This document shows, in pieces, positions 34,517-44,058 of a DNA stretch of 64,000 nt; the first letter of the stretch is position 1; each line of letters opens with the position of its first letter. The position numbers and the translations under genes were made by a program. The DNA comes from Rhodospirillaceae bacterium (GTDB lineage Bacteria; Pseudomonadota; Alphaproteobacteria; Bin65): the NCBI GenBank assembly GCA_028819475.1, contig JAPPLJ010000063.1, positions 1 to 64,000 on the forward strand. Reading direction: 5' to 3'. Under the pieces are notes generated by a model that did no database searches, was not told where the DNA came from, and saw only the letters and a program-made list of their open reading frames with translations.

Positions 34517-34544
34517 ACGTTAGAGAATTGCCGGTTCCGGTCAA
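34517..34544 (-). promoter_or_regulatory. Sigma-70-like promoter for the iron-sulfur unit
   Basis: On the minus strand TTGACC (34544-34539), 16 nt, TAACGT (34522-34517), 45 bp upstream of the ATG at 34472. It is in the 256-bp divergent region; the other half holds only GGGCCGGG-type simple repeats (about 34561-34600). Confidence 0.45.
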
Positions 34545-34728
34545 CACGGTCAGCGGCCCAGCAGGGATTGGGCCGGGGTTGGGCCGGGATCGGGCGGAGC
34601 CGGGCCCGGACGGGCAAAGGCCGATAGACCTGCCGCGCCGGTTGCGCCAGACTGTCGGCGAACGGGAGCGACCGGGACGGCGGCTGAGGGAGCCGCGACC
34701 CGACCCGTCGGCGGGGGATGGCGCAGGA

Positions 34729-36027
34729 ATGTCCGATCCGTTTCAGTTGCCGGCGTCGCGAGACGATATCCGGGCGATCCAGAGCCGGCGCAAGCGCGCC
34801 GCCTTCGAGCGCGCAAAGCGGGCGAAATGGTATGCCGCCAGGCTGGACGGCATCGATCCCGACCGCCTGGACGAGCCGGAGGAGTGGGCGAAGATCCCGG
34901 TCCTGGACAAGGACATCCTGCGCCAGTGGTCGCACCGGGAGTTCATGGACCGGCTCTGCATCGTCGACAACACGGACATCGCCGAGTACTGGCGTTCGGG
35001 CGGCTCGACCGGCAAGCCGGTCTTCTATCCGCGCACCTTCGCCGACGTCGACTACGGCATGCTGTCGTGGCGCCGGGCCTGGGGCGTGACCGAAACGCCG
35101 CCGGGCGAACTGGCGCATATCTGCTTTCCCATCGGCGTCCATCCGGCCGGCCAGGTCTGGGCGCGCGGCGCCCACGGCGCGGGCGTCGGCGTGTTGTGGG
35201 CCGGCGCCGGCAATGCGATGCCGACCCGGGCGCAACTGGAGCTGATCGCCAATATCCGGCCGACCGTGCTCGTCGGCATGCCGAGCTTCGCCTTGCACAT
35301 GGCGAACATCGCGGACGCCGAAGGCATCGACCTGCGCGAGAGCAGCATCGCGCGGATCATCACCGCCGCCGAGACGCTGTCGGACGCCAAGCGCGAAAAG
35401 CTCAGCCGCGACTGGGGCGCCGAGGTGTTCGACGTGTTCGGCATGTCCGAGGCCGGGCTGATGGGCGGCGAGGGCAAGGCCCATGACGGCATCCACATCT
35501 GGACCGACCTCTATTTCATCGAGACGGTGGACGAGCAGACCCTGGAGCCGCTCAACGACGAGCGGCCGGGCATGTTGCTGGTCACGCCGCTGGTGACCGG
35601 CCACGCCACGCCCTTCCTGCGCTGGAATTCAGGCGATATCGTCTCGCTGCACGACGGCGGCGCGACCGGCCACCGCTATGCCGAGCTGTTCCCCATGATC
35701 CGCCACGCCCACCGCACCGCCGGCTTCTTCAAGGTGCGCGGGATTAACGTCAATCACACGGACTTCGAGGATTTCATCTTCGCCGACCCGAAGGTGAACG
35801 ATTTTCAGGTGGTGCTGAACACAGGGGAGTCCGGCCTGGAGGACGTCCTGCTGCGCCTGGAGTTGAAGCGCGGCGCCGATACGACGGAAGCCGTGGATAC
35901 GCTGCGCTTCAGAATCCGCCAGACCTTCGAGCTGGCGGTCGCGACCGAGGTGCTGCCCAACGGCGAACTGGGCAAGGATTTCGAGAAATTCATGAAGGCG
36001 CCCCGCTTCGTCGACCGGCGGGTGTAG
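34729..36027 (+). CDS. Phenylacetate-CoA ligase-family (PaaK-like) adenylate-forming enzyme
   Basis: A 432-residue acyl-activating enzyme. Nucleotide-binding SGGSTGKPVFY (about 92-102), AAETLSDAKREKL, the FGMSEAGLMGG segment that holds the adenine, and the PaaK-type C-terminal domain (VRGINVNHTDFEDFIF). It would make an acyl-CoA (or acyl-AMP) from a carboxylic acid. The ATG at 34729 begins the usual N-terminus; the frame is open upstream with Arg/Pro-rich, non-homologous sequence. Substrate unknown. Confidence 0.85.
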   Translation: MSDPFQLPASRDDIRAIQSRRKRAAFERAKRAKWYAARLDGIDPDRLDEPEEWAKIPVLDKDILRQWSHREFMDRLCIVDNTDIAEYWRSGGSTGKPVFYPRTFADVDYGMLSWRRAWGVTETPPGELAHICFPIGVHPAGQVWARGAHGAGVGVLWAGAGNAMPTRAQLELIANIRPTVLVGMPSFALHMANIADAEGIDLRESSIARIITAAETLSDAKREKLSRDWGAEVFDVFGMSEAGLMGGEGKAHDGIHIWTDLYFIETVDEQTLEPLNDERPGMLLVTPLVTGHATPFLRWNSGDIVSLHDGGATGHRYAELFPMIRHAHRTAGFFKVRGINVNHTDFEDFIFADPKVNDFQVVLNTGESGLEDVLLRLELKRGADTTEAVDTLRFRIRQTFELAVATEVLPNGELGKDFEKFMKAPRFVDRRV

Positions 36028-36091
36028 GTGTCGGGGAGGCCGGGCCGGAACCGGTCCGCCGGATGCGCGGCACGAGGCGGCCCCGGCACTA

Positions 36092-36166
36092 AAGTATTCC
36101 GTCGAGAAGACGACATTGGCCCGGTCCGGAATTTTGCCGGTTCAAAATATTATCCAGCGAATACTT
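36092..36166. promoter_or_regulatory. Pair of inverted half-sites upstream of the SDR gene
   Basis: AAGTATTC (36092-36099) and GAATACTT (36159-36166) are exact inverted 8-mers 59 bp apart in an AT-rich stretch before the SDR gene. This spacing could suit a looping dimer, or be chance. Confidence 0.25.
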
Positions 36167-36230
36167 CACCGGTTCGGGTCGAGTTCGGATGATTGACGAA
36201 CATGCGAAGACAATATGGAAGGATACTCCG

Positions 36231-36998
36231 ATGGCGGACGTTTCCCTGCAAAACCGCACCGCGCTGGTCACCGGAGCGGGCTCGGGCATGGGGCAGGCCC
36301 ACGCCGAACTTCTGGCCGGGCGCGGCGCTCACGTCATCGTGCAGGATATCGTGCCCGAACGGACGGAAGCGGTTGCCGGGGCGATCCGCACCGCCGGCGG
36401 TTCGGCCGAGCCGCTGCCTGGCGACGCTGCGGATATCCGCGCCATGCAGGCGGCGGTCGAGGGGATCGCCGGGGCACGCGGCGCGGTCGATATCCTGGTC
36501 AACAATGCCGGCATCTCCGGCCGTCAGCTTCCGTTCGAGCAGATCGACGAGGCCGGTTACGACGCGATGCTGGCCATCCATGTCAAATCGGCCTTCTTTC
36601 TCAGCCAGGCGGTCGTCCCCGGCATGAAGGCCCGGCGCTGGGGCCGGATCATCAACGTGTCCTCGATGTTCGCCATGATCGGCAGCCCGAACGCGCCGCA
36701 TTATACGGTCGCCAAGGGCGCGCTGCTGGGGCTGACCAAGGCGCTGGCGCGCGAGCTCGGCCCGTGGAACATCACCGTCAATGCCCTGGCGCCGGGCCTG
36801 GTGAAGACCGAAATGACGCAGATGAGCCTGAACGACGATGCGGAATTCGAGCGCCGGGCCGCGACGGTGCCGATGCGGCGGCTCGCCGAACCCCGCGACC
36901 TTGCCTATGCGGTCGCCTTCCTGGCTTCCGATCAAGCCGCCCTGATGACGGGCCAGACGATCAGCCCGAACGGCGGCAACGCCATCGTCGGCATCTGA
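36231..36998 (+). CDS. Short-chain dehydrogenase/reductase (SDR)
   Basis: A 255-residue classical SDR with VTGAGSGMGQAHAELLAGRG, LVNNAGISG, active-site HYTVAKGALLGLTKAL and LAPGLVKTEM. The ATG at 36231 has a GGAAGG ribosome site; an ATG at 36189 would add 14 residues without homology. It may share a promoter with or work after the PaaK-like ligase, but a 200-bp gap separates them. Confidence 0.88.
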   Translation: MADVSLQNRTALVTGAGSGMGQAHAELLAGRGAHVIVQDIVPERTEAVAGAIRTAGGSAEPLPGDAADIRAMQAAVEGIAGARGAVDILVNNAGISGRQLPFEQIDEAGYDAMLAIHVKSAFFLSQAVVPGMKARRWGRIINVSSMFAMIGSPNAPHYTVAKGALLGLTKALARELGPWNITVNALAPGLVKTEMTQMSLNDDAEFERRAATVPMRRLAEPRDLAYAVAFLASDQAALMTGQTISPNGGNAIVGI

Positions 36999-37006
36999 AA
37001 CCGGCC

Positions 37007-37072
37007 GACGCCGCAGGAGAGGGTTTCGGGCCTCCCCTGCGGCGTCGGGCGCAGGACCGGAAACGATCCTGC
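37007..37072. terminator. Convergent-gene hairpins (probable bidirectional terminator)
   Basis: GACGCCGCAGGAGAGG (37007-37022) pairs with CCTCCCCTGCGGCGTC (37031-37046) with one mismatch, and a second hairpin GCAGGA...TCCTGC follows (37051-37072). They lie between the convergent SDR and livK genes. No U-run is present, so the function rests on position. Confidence 0.55.
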
Positions 37073-37084
37073 GGGTCTGCCGTA

Positions 37085-38278
37085 CTAGTTCTTGCAGGGC
37101 AGCGACTTGTGCTCGCCGAGCAGGACCCACTCGCTGTTTTTCATGGTCATGACATAGCCCGGCAATTGCGCGTCGCCGGTCTTTTCGAAGCAGATCTGGC
37201 CGATTACGCCGTTGTAGACGACGGTGTGCAGGCCGTCGCGAATCTTCGTGCGCTCTTCGGCCAGCTTTGCCGGATCGCCGGTGACTTTCTGCTCTTCCAT
37301 GACCTGCTTGAGCAGATAGACGGCGTCGTAGGCCGACGCGTCGACATGGTGAGGGAACGGCTTGTCGACGCCGCGCTTCTTGTTCTCGGCGACGAACTTG
37401 CGGGTGAATTCGCGGCTGCGCTCGTCCTTCTTGTACCAGAACCAGGCCGAGAAGACCGCGCCTTCGCCATCTTTGCCCATCTGCCGGGTGATTTCCGGAT
37501 CGGCCCAGATCTGGGCGCCGATGATCGGCGTCATGACGCCCTGGCGGCGCATTTCCTTGAGCACGCGGACGGCGACCGGGGTGATGCCGGCAAGGCCGAC
37601 ATAATCGATCTTCTGTCCCTTGAGTTGCGTGACCTGGGCGGAAACGTCGACCGCCTTGGTCTCGAAGCCGATCGGCGCCTTGGCGAGCTTGACGCCGTTC
37701 TTCGCGAAAATCGGCTTCATGATGAACAGGCCGACGGCCTTGGAAACGACATCGTCGGTACCGTGCATGATCGCTGCGGACTTGATCGACATGCCGCGCT
37801 TCTTGAGCGTCGAAATCACCCGCTGGAACTGAAGGCCCTCATTCTCCGTCATGCGGAAGGCGTAGGAGAATTTGTCCGCCAGCTTGGGCGCCGAGGAGGC
37901 GTTCGGAATCTGGACGATCCTGGCGCGCTCGCCGGCGGCGAAGGCGACCCGCGCCTCCGAGGACGAGAAGGGGCCGACCACGGCCAGCGCGCCGTCGTCG
38001 CGGGCGAATTTCCGCACCGCCACCACGGCCTGCTTCGGATCGCCCGCGGTGTCGAACTTGGCGACCCGGACTTTCTTTCCGTTGATGCCGCCGGCCGCGT
38101 TGATCTCGGCCACCGCAATGTCGATCGCCACTTCCGTGGTCTTCGCGATCGTCGAATAGATGCCGGTCAGGCCCAGGCTTGCGCCGATCACGATGTCATT
38201 CTGCGCTGCCGCCGGCGTACCCGCCGCAGCACCCGCCGCCACCAGGCCGGCGGCCAGAAGGGTTTTCCTCATGCTCAT
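37085..38278 (-). CDS. livK: Branched-chain amino acid-type ABC substrate-binding protein
   Basis: A 397-residue periplasmic-binding protein of the Leu/Ile/Val type (PBP fold I): signal peptide about 1-23 (AAGAAAGTPAAAQ), IVIGASLGLTGIYSTIAK, INAAGGINGKKV, VVGPFSSSEA. The ATG at 38278 has an AGAGGATTG ribosome site. In this operon the ligand may be an amide or an N-heterocycle rather than a branched-chain amino acid, judged from the neighbours. Last gene of the operon. Confidence 0.88.
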   Translation of the reverse strand: MSMRKTLLAAGLVAAGAAAGTPAAAQNDIVIGASLGLTGIYSTIAKTTEVAIDIAVAEINAAGGINGKKVRVAKFDTAGDPKQAVVAVRKFARDDGALAVVGPFSSSEARVAFAAGERARIVQIPNASSAPKLADKFSYAFRMTENEGLQFQRVISTLKKRGMSIKSAAIMHGTDDVVSKAVGLFIMKPIFAKNGVKLAKAPIGFETKAVDVSAQVTQLKGQKIDYVGLAGITPVAVRVLKEMRRQGVMTPIIGAQIWADPEITRQMGKDGEGAVFSAWFWYKKDERSREFTRKFVAENKKRGVDKPFPHHVDASAYDAVYLLKQVMEEQKVTGDPAKLAEERTKIRDGLHTVVYNGVIGQICFEKTGDAQLPGYVMTMKNSEWVLLGEHKSLPCKN

Positions 38279-38364
38279 TTCAATCCTCTTTCTTGCGGGC
38301 CTCCGCCCGCGCTCCCTCATTGCCGGCGCCCCCGTTCCAGCCTTGGGGCCGGGGCCGGCGGCGC

Positions 38365-39069
38365 TCAGTTCCCGCCGAGATACGCCTCTTCCAGGCGATC
38401 GTCGGCGAGAAGCTCCTCGGCCGTCCCGGACAGGACGGTCGCTCCGAGTTCGAGAACATAGCCGCGGTGCGCGGTCTGCAATGCCATGTGGGTGTTCTGC
38501 TCGACCAGCAGGATCGTCAGGCCGTCCCGGTTCAGGTCCGCGATAAGGTCGAACAGGCTCTGGACCAGGATCGGCGACAGGCCGAGGGACGGTTCGTCCA
38601 GCATCATGATCCTGGGTTTCGCCAGCAGCGCGCGCGAGATTGCCAGCATCTGCTGCTCGCCGCCCGAAAGCACCGAAGCCATCATGTCCCGGCGCGCCGC
38701 GAGGTTGGGAAACCGGTCGTAGACCTCGTCGATTTCCCGGTCGAAATGGTCGCTGCGGGAGTAGGCGCCCATCTGCAGATTCTCGTGCACCGTCAGGCTG
38801 ACGAAAATCTGCCGGCCTTCGGGGACCAGGGTCAGGCCGGCGCGCACCCGCTTCGGGCTGCTCCAGCCGGTCACCGTCTCGCCGTTCAGCCGGACCGAGC
38901 CGCCGGCCGGCTTGACGGTGCCCTGCACCGCCTTGAGCAGCGAACTCTTGCCGGCGCCGTTTGCGCCCAGGACGGTGACGATCTCGCCTTCGGCCAGCTC
39001 GAGATCCAGCGCCTTGATCGCGTGGTTGCGGCCGTAGCGGACATCGAGTTCCTCGACCTCAAGAAGCAT
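38365..39069 (-). CDS. livF: LivF-type ABC ATP-binding protein
   Basis: A 234-residue ATPase: Walker A GANGAGKSS, signature LSGGEQQ, Walker B IMMLDEPSLGL, and the LivF-type C-terminus. Its start overlaps the livG stop by 11 bp. 86 bp separate it from livK. Confidence 0.9.
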   Translation of the reverse strand: MLLEVEELDVRYGRNHAIKALDLELAEGEIVTVLGANGAGKSSLLKAVQGTVKPAGGSVRLNGETVTGWSSPKRVRAGLTLVPEGRQIFVSLTVHENLQMGAYSRSDHFDREIDEVYDRFPNLAARRDMMASVLSGGEQQMLAISRALLAKPRIMMLDEPSLGLSPILVQSLFDLIADLNRDGLTILLVEQNTHMALQTAHRGYVLELGATVLSGTAEELLADDRLEEAYLGGN

Positions 39070-39862
39070 CGGCCGCCCCTTCCGCCGCCCCGCGCCCGGC
39101 CATGCTGGTGTCGCTGCCGAGATAGGCCTCGCGGACCTGCGGATCGTCGTTGACCTCGGCCGGCGTGCCTTCGAAGATCTTCTTGCCGAAATTCAGCACC
39201 GCCACATGGTCGCAGAGATTGTGCACGAAATGCATGTCGTGCTCGACGACCAGCAGCGTGACGCCGCTTTCGGAAACCTTTTCGAGCAGCGCGAGCAATT
39301 GCTGGGCCTCGACCTGGTTGAGGCCGGCCGCCGGCTCGTCAAGCAACAGCAGCCTGGGCTGTGAGACCATGGCGCGGACGACTTCGATCCGCTTCTGCAC
39401 GCCATAGGGCAGGTTGGCGACCACCTGGCCGGGATAGGTCTCGAGCCCGGCTTCTTCCAGCGCCTCCTTCGCCGCCGTGGCCCAGCGGTTGCGCGGCCTG
39501 AAGCCGAGCGGATACAGCAGGTCGCCGAGCCGCCGGGCGCGGGCATGCTGGCCGAGCATGACATTCTCGACCGTCGAGAGGTGCGGCATCAGCCGGATGT
39601 TCTGGAACGACCGGGACATGCCGAAGATCACCCGGTCCTTGGCCGGCACATGGGTGATGTCCCGGCCGTCGAGCACCATCGTCCCTCCGTCGACCGGGTA
39701 GACGCCGGTCAGCAGGTTGAACACGGTCGTCTTGCCGGCGCCGTTCGGCCCGATCAGCGCGGTGCGGCTGCCCCGCTTCACGGCGAAGCCGACATCGTCG
39801 ATGACCTTCAGGCCGCCGAAGCTCTTGTGCAGGCCTTCGATGCTGAGGACGTCGTCCGCCAT
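39059..39862 (-). CDS. livG: LivG-type ABC ATP-binding protein
   Basis: A 267-residue ATPase: Walker A GPNGAGKTT, SRSFQNIRLMPHLSTVENVMLG (Q-loop), YGVQKRIEVVRAM in place of a strict LSGGQ, which is the LivG pattern, and Walker B LLLLDEPAAGLN. Its partner LivF lies directly downstream with overlapping ends. Confidence 0.9.
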   Translation of the reverse strand: MADDVLSIEGLHKSFGGLKVIDDVGFAVKRGSRTALIGPNGAGKTTVFNLLTGVYPVDGGTMVLDGRDITHVPAKDRVIFGMSRSFQNIRLMPHLSTVENVMLGQHARARRLGDLLYPLGFRPRNRWATAAKEALEEAGLETYPGQVVANLPYGVQKRIEVVRAMVSQPRLLLLDEPAAGLNQVEAQQLLALLEKVSESGVTLLVVEHDMHFVHNLCDHVAVLNFGKKIFEGTPAEVNDDPQVREAYLGSDTSMAGRGAAEGAADAS

Positions 39863-39873
39863 CGCCGCCCCGC

Positions 39874-40764
39874 CTATGCGGCCCCGGCGGCCGGCGCCGG
39901 GCCGGACCGGCCGCCGAACGGCATCGCGATACGGTCAATCAGCGTCCGCGTGACCAGGCCTTCCGGCCGGAACACCATCATCAGGACGATGATCGCGCCG
40001 AAGAAGATGAACCGGGATTCCGCGATCCAGGCCTGGTCGCTGGCCGTCGCGATCTGGCGCAGCGCCTCGGGCACGATGGTGAAGAAGGCGGCGCCGATCA
40101 GCGGCCCCCAGGCCGTCTGCGTGCCGCCGAGTAGGACGTAGAGCAGAATGTAGATGCTCACCAGAACGTTGAAGGTCTGGGTCTCGACATAGTTGTAGTG
40201 ATGGGCATAGAGGGCGCCGCCCAGGCTCATCAGGGCTGCGCCGAGGGTGAACGCGGCGACCTTGGCGAGGCGCACATCGACGCCGAACAGGGTCGCCACG
40301 GCTTCGTCGTCGTGGATCGAGCGCATCGCCAGGCCCAACCGCGTCGACATCAGGAAAAAACACAGCAATACGACCAGGATCGTGACCGGCACGACGACGA
40401 GGTAATCGGCGTGGGAGTCCACCGGATAGCCCGCGGCCGCGCCGAGGAACTCCAGATTGATGATCAGGCCGGCGACGACTTCCGCGAAGGCGAAGGTCGC
40501 GAGCACCATGTAGACGCCGCGCGTGCGCAGGATCGGGAAGGCGATGACGAAGCCGATCGTTGCGGCAAACACCATGGCGGCCGGGATCGCGAGATACATC
40601 GGCACGCCGGAAGCGTTGAACCAGGCGCTCGCATAGGCGCCGATGGTGATGAACCCGGCGGCGCCGAGATTGAGCTGCCCGGAAGCCGCCGGCAGGAAGA
40701 TGCCGTAGGCGTAGATCACGTTCAGGCACAGGATGATCAGCTGGGATTCGAGATAACCGCTCAT
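39874..40764 (-). CDS. livM: LivM-type ABC permease
   Basis: A 296-residue permease with about nine helices: GIFLPAASGQLNLGAAGFITIGAYA near the N-terminus, then RGVYMVLATFAFAEVV, MRSIHDDEAVATLFGVDV (ATPase contact) and a C-terminal GGTQTAWGPLIGAAFF. Co-transcribed with livH (9 bp) and livG (11 bp). Confidence 0.9.
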   Translation of the reverse strand: MSGYLESQLIILCLNVIYAYGIFLPAASGQLNLGAAGFITIGAYASAWFNASGVPMYLAIPAAMVFAATIGFVIAFPILRTRGVYMVLATFAFAEVVAGLIINLEFLGAAAGYPVDSHADYLVVVPVTILVVLLCFFLMSTRLGLAMRSIHDDEAVATLFGVDVRLAKVAAFTLGAALMSLGGALYAHHYNYVETQTFNVLVSIYILLYVLLGGTQTAWGPLIGAAFFTIVPEALRQIATASDQAWIAESRFIFFGAIIVLMMVFRPEGLVTRTLIDRIAMPFGGRSGPAPAAGAA

Positions 40765-40773
40765 CGCCGCACG

Positions 40774-41889
40774 CTAGAACTTGCCCTTGCCGATGGCGGT
40801 GTGGCCGAACAGGCCGGTCGGGCGGACGATCAGGATCAGCAGCAACAGGCCCCAGATCGGGATTTTCTTGAAGGTGGCGCCGACCATGTAGATCGACATG
40901 ACCTCGACCATGCCGATAAACAGCGCGCCGACGATCGCGCCCCAGACATTGCCCAGGCCGCCAAGCACCATCCCGGCGATGGCGACGGTGGCGACCGTAT
41001 CGCCGACATAGGCGTCGACGGTCGTGTAGTTGATCGTGAACAGGATGCCGGCGATGGCGCACAGCAGGCCGGTGATGACGTAAACGACCGGCACGATCCG
41101 GCCGACCTCGACGCCCATCAGGGGCGCGGTATCAGGCCGCTCCGCGATCGAGCGCAGCGCCCGGCCCAGCTTCGTCGTTTTCAGCATGATCGACAGGCCG
41201 AAGACGATGGCCAGCGACAGGATCAGGCTGAGCAGCTGCGGCACCGAGAACAGCACCGGCCCGACCTCGAAACTGGCGTTGCCGAAGGGCGAGGACGTGG
41301 TCAGCGCATCCGATCCCCAGGTGCTGATGACCGTGTGCTCGATGACGATCAGGAAGCCGAGGGAGCTGACCAGCGGCAGGGCGTGTTCCGTGGCGTCGCC
41401 GTATTTCGCCTTCATGTAGCGGTAGGTGAAGCGCTCGATCAGCAGCGAAAGCACCGAGACCGTGAACAGGGCGACGAATATTCCAACGACCCAGCGGCCG
41501 CCCTTTCCGGTCGCTGCGTCCAGCCAGGCGAAGACCTCATTGCCCGGTTTCGACGCAACGATCTGCCAGAAGATCAGCAGGGCGCCGGCGGCCAGGCCCA
41601 GCGCAGCGCCGGATTTGACCGGCGCCGGCAGTTCGGCGTGCTGCAGCCGGTCGGCGGCCATCATGGCGAGCACGAGCAGAACCGCAATCGCGGTCAGGTC
41701 GAGGGCGATGCCATGTCCTTCGAGAATTGCCCACATCAGGACGGAGGCGAGCATGAACAGCGCCGGCACGGTGAAATTCAGGAAATTCAGCATGCCGATG
41801 ATCAGGGTGAACGCGACCGCCACCATGACGTAGACGCCGCCCAGCATCAGGCCGTTGACGATTTGCTGGGGAAGCTGGGACAGGTCCAT
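40774..41889 (-). CDS. livH: LivH-type ABC permease with an enlarged N-terminal half
   Basis: A 371-residue permease, about 70-80 residues longer than typical LivH. The N-terminal INGLMLGGVYVMVAVAFTLI and the C-terminal LGGLGNVWGAIVGALF are standard. The extra length lies between them (about 60-135) and includes two predicted helices (LTAIAVLLVLAMMAADRL and GAALGLAAGALLIFWQIV) and a short exposed loop. The ATPase loop RSIAERPDTAPLMGVEV is intact. Second gene of the operon, 24 bp after the deacetylase-family gene. Confidence 0.88.
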   Translation of the reverse strand: MDLSQLPQQIVNGLMLGGVYVMVAVAFTLIIGMLNFLNFTVPALFMLASVLMWAILEGHGIALDLTAIAVLLVLAMMAADRLQHAELPAPVKSGAALGLAAGALLIFWQIVASKPGNEVFAWLDAATGKGGRWVVGIFVALFTVSVLSLLIERFTYRYMKAKYGDATEHALPLVSSLGFLIVIEHTVISTWGSDALTTSSPFGNASFEVGPVLFSVPQLLSLILSLAIVFGLSIMLKTTKLGRALRSIAERPDTAPLMGVEVGRIVPVVYVITGLLCAIAGILFTINYTTVDAYVGDTVATVAIAGMVLGGLGNVWGAIVGALFIGMVEVMSIYMVGATFKKIPIWGLLLLILIVRPTGLFGHTAIGKGKF

Positions 41890-41913
41890 GGAGAGGCGCC
41901 GGCGATCCGCCCG

Positions 41914-42819
41914 TCAGGCCGGAATGTGGGATCTGTGGTTTTCCAGGTACCACGCCGCTATGGCTTCGCGGGTCGCCCACCACACGCCCTCGAACCCCCG
42001 GGCATAGTCCAGGAACTCGCGCAGGGCCCGGATCCGGTAGGGATGGCCGGCGACATGCGGATGCAGGCCGACATTCATCAGCCGGCCGCTTTCCGCGCCT
42101 TCGAGGTAAAGCTGGTCGAACTGCTCCTTCAGCAGCTCCAGCGCCATCCCGGTGGACATGCCGCGCCGGTGGAAGAAGGTGAAATCGTTGATCTCCACCG
42201 AATAGGGCGTGGAGACGATCGGGCCCGACGGCGTGCGGATCAGGTAGGGCTGCTCGTCGTTCATGTAGTCGCACAGGAAGATCAGGCCGTTTTCCGCTAG
42301 GATGTCGGCGGTCTGCGAGGTGCCGCGCAGCGAGGAGGACAGCCAGCCCCGGGCGGGCTTGCCGACGACCTGTTCGTAGACGTCGAGGGTGCGCCCGATC
42401 AGGTCGGCCTCGGCGGCCCGGTCGAACTGGTAATTGGTCAGCAGGTCGCCCTGCTCGTAGTTATGCGCCACCAGTTCCCAGCCGCGTTCCTTGACGGCGT
42501 CGATCACCGGCCGCCGTTCCAGCCCCATCTTGGCGTTCATGGTGCAGCCGGCGGGCACGCCGGCCTTGTCGAAGGTGTCGATCATGCGCCAGACGCCGAC
42601 CCGCTGGCCGTACTCGCGCCAGGTGAAGTTGTGATAGTCGGGCACGTTGCCGGGCAGCGGATCGGGCAGCACCGGCGGGCCGCCGGCGTAATAGGGCGCG
42701 GTCGTATCCTTCACCAGGTCCCAGAATTCCAGATTGATTGTCAGGATGAGCGCCAGACGGGCGCCGTTCGGCCATTTCAGCGGATTGCGCGCGGGCAGGG
42801 GGATATAGTCGTAATGCAT
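41914..42819 (-). CDS. Polysaccharide deacetylase-family hydrolase (PuuE/allantoinase-like)
   Basis: A 301-residue NodB-fold protein. Landmarks: PNGARLALILTINLEFWDL, WREYGQRVGVWRMIDTFDKAGV, ELVAHNYEQGDLL, GWLSSSLRGTSQTADILAENG and LHPHVAGHPYRIRALREFL. This subgroup includes non-polysaccharide members such as PuuE allantoinase and cyclic imide hydrolases that open amide rings. The ATG at 42819 (MHYDYIPLPARNPLKWP) is the usual start. It heads the livHMGFK operon, so its substrate is probably what that ABC system imports. Confidence 0.8.
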   Translation of the reverse strand: MHYDYIPLPARNPLKWPNGARLALILTINLEFWDLVKDTTAPYYAGGPPVLPDPLPGNVPDYHNFTWREYGQRVGVWRMIDTFDKAGVPAGCTMNAKMGLERRPVIDAVKERGWELVAHNYEQGDLLTNYQFDRAAEADLIGRTLDVYEQVVGKPARGWLSSSLRGTSQTADILAENGLIFLCDYMNDEQPYLIRTPSGPIVSTPYSVEINDFTFFHRRGMSTGMALELLKEQFDQLYLEGAESGRLMNVGLHPHVAGHPYRIRALREFLDYARGFEGVWWATREAIAAWYLENHRSHIPA

Positions 42820-42976
42820 GGTTTCGCAGGATGCTCCCGGCGCGCCTGCGCCCGCTGCATTTTGCGCAGTAAAGTGCATGCAGCCGATGGAGTATGTCAA
42901 CGCGGCCGGCGGCAGTCGTATCTGCCGGAGTGCCGCAGAGAATCGGCAAAAACCGAAGAGTTGGACCGGAAGGGCG

Positions 42977-44041
42977 ATGGGCGACGGTTATATCCGGAAT
43001 GCCTGGTATGTCGCGGCGTGGCACCACGAGCTTCCGGGCGGCGTGGACCGCGCGCCGCTCGCCCGCACGCTGCTCGGCGAATCGGTCGTGCTGTTCCGTC
43101 AGGCCGACGGAACCCCGGCAGCCCTGGAAGACCGCTGCCCGCACCGGCGCATGCCGCTCTCCATGGGGTCGGTCGTCGGCGACAACCTGCAATGCGGCTA
43201 TCACGGATTCACCCTGAACGCCGCCGGACGCTGCGTGCGCATACCCGGCCAGGACAGCATCCCCGAGGCCGCCCGGGTGCGCGCCTATCCGGTTGTCGAG
43301 AAATGGCGCTGGATCTGGATCTGGCCGGGCGATCCGGCGCTGGCCGACGAAAGCCTGATCCCGGACGTTGCCCTCAACGACCATCCGGACTGGGCCGTCA
43401 CGGAGGGCGATCCCCTGCATGTCGAGGGGCATTGCCAGCTTGTCGTCGACAATCTGATGGACGGCTCGCACGTCTCCTTCGTGCACAAGTCGACGCTCGG
43501 CACCGACGATGTCGCCGACATTCCCGTGCGCGCCGAACGCGACGGCGACCGTGTGCGCATGACCCGCTGGATCCTGGACCGGCCGCCGGCGCCGATCTAC
43601 GCCGCGCTCGGCGGGTTCGAGGGCAATGTCGACCGCTGGCAGATCATCACCTTCGAACCGCCGGCGATGGTGGTGGTCGATATGGGCAGTGCGGCGGCCG
43701 GAACCGGCGCGCCGGAAGGCGACCGCAGCCGGGGCGTGGAACTGCGGTCCTTCAATCTGATCACGCCGGAAACCGACCGGAGCTGTTTCTATTTCTATAC
43801 CCATGTGCGCAACTTCGCGCTGACGGATGCGGACGTGGACCGGCGGGTCAGGGACCTGTTCCGTGAAGCGTTTCTGGAGGACAAGGCCGTCATCGAGGCG
43901 GTGCAGCGGGGCAACGAGCGATTCCCCGACAGCCCGCGCGTCGATGCCGCCTTCGACCGGGCGCCGACGATGGCGCGGCGCACCGTCGAGCGGCGTGCCC
44001 GGCAGGAAGCGGCGGCGCCCCGCGCCGTTGCCGCGGAATAG
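42977..44041 (+). CDS. Rieske non-heme iron oxygenase, alpha subunit (VanA-like)
   Basis: A 354-residue aromatic ring- or O-demethylating oxygenase. Rieske cluster ligands are Cys54-x-His56-x16-Cys73-x2-His76 (CPHRR ... CGYHG). The mononuclear iron site is in DNLMDGSHVSFVHKSTLG. Sequence style and length resemble vanillate demethylase-type single-component oxygenases. It is divergent from the deacetylase-liv operon and 17 bp upstream of the flavin monooxygenase. Its reductase is not in the window. Confidence 0.88.
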   Translation: MGDGYIRNAWYVAAWHHELPGGVDRAPLARTLLGESVVLFRQADGTPAALEDRCPHRRMPLSMGSVVGDNLQCGYHGFTLNAAGRCVRIPGQDSIPEAARVRAYPVVEKWRWIWIWPGDPALADESLIPDVALNDHPDWAVTEGDPLHVEGHCQLVVDNLMDGSHVSFVHKSTLGTDDVADIPVRAERDGDRVRMTRWILDRPPAPIYAALGGFEGNVDRWQIITFEPPAMVVVDMGSAAAGTGAPEGDRSRGVELRSFNLITPETDRSCFYFYTHVRNFALTDADVDRRVRDLFREAFLEDKAVIEAVQRGNERFPDSPRVDAAFDRAPTMARRTVERRARQEAAAPRAVAAE

Positions 44042-44058
44042 CCGGAAGGGCGGGGCGC

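Noticed and set aside
34372-34728. An N-terminal extension of the PaaK-like ligase by 119 codons
   Set aside because: It overlaps the divergent iron-sulfur gene and its promoter, and the extra sequence is Arg/Pro-rich without homology; ATG 34729 gives the family length.
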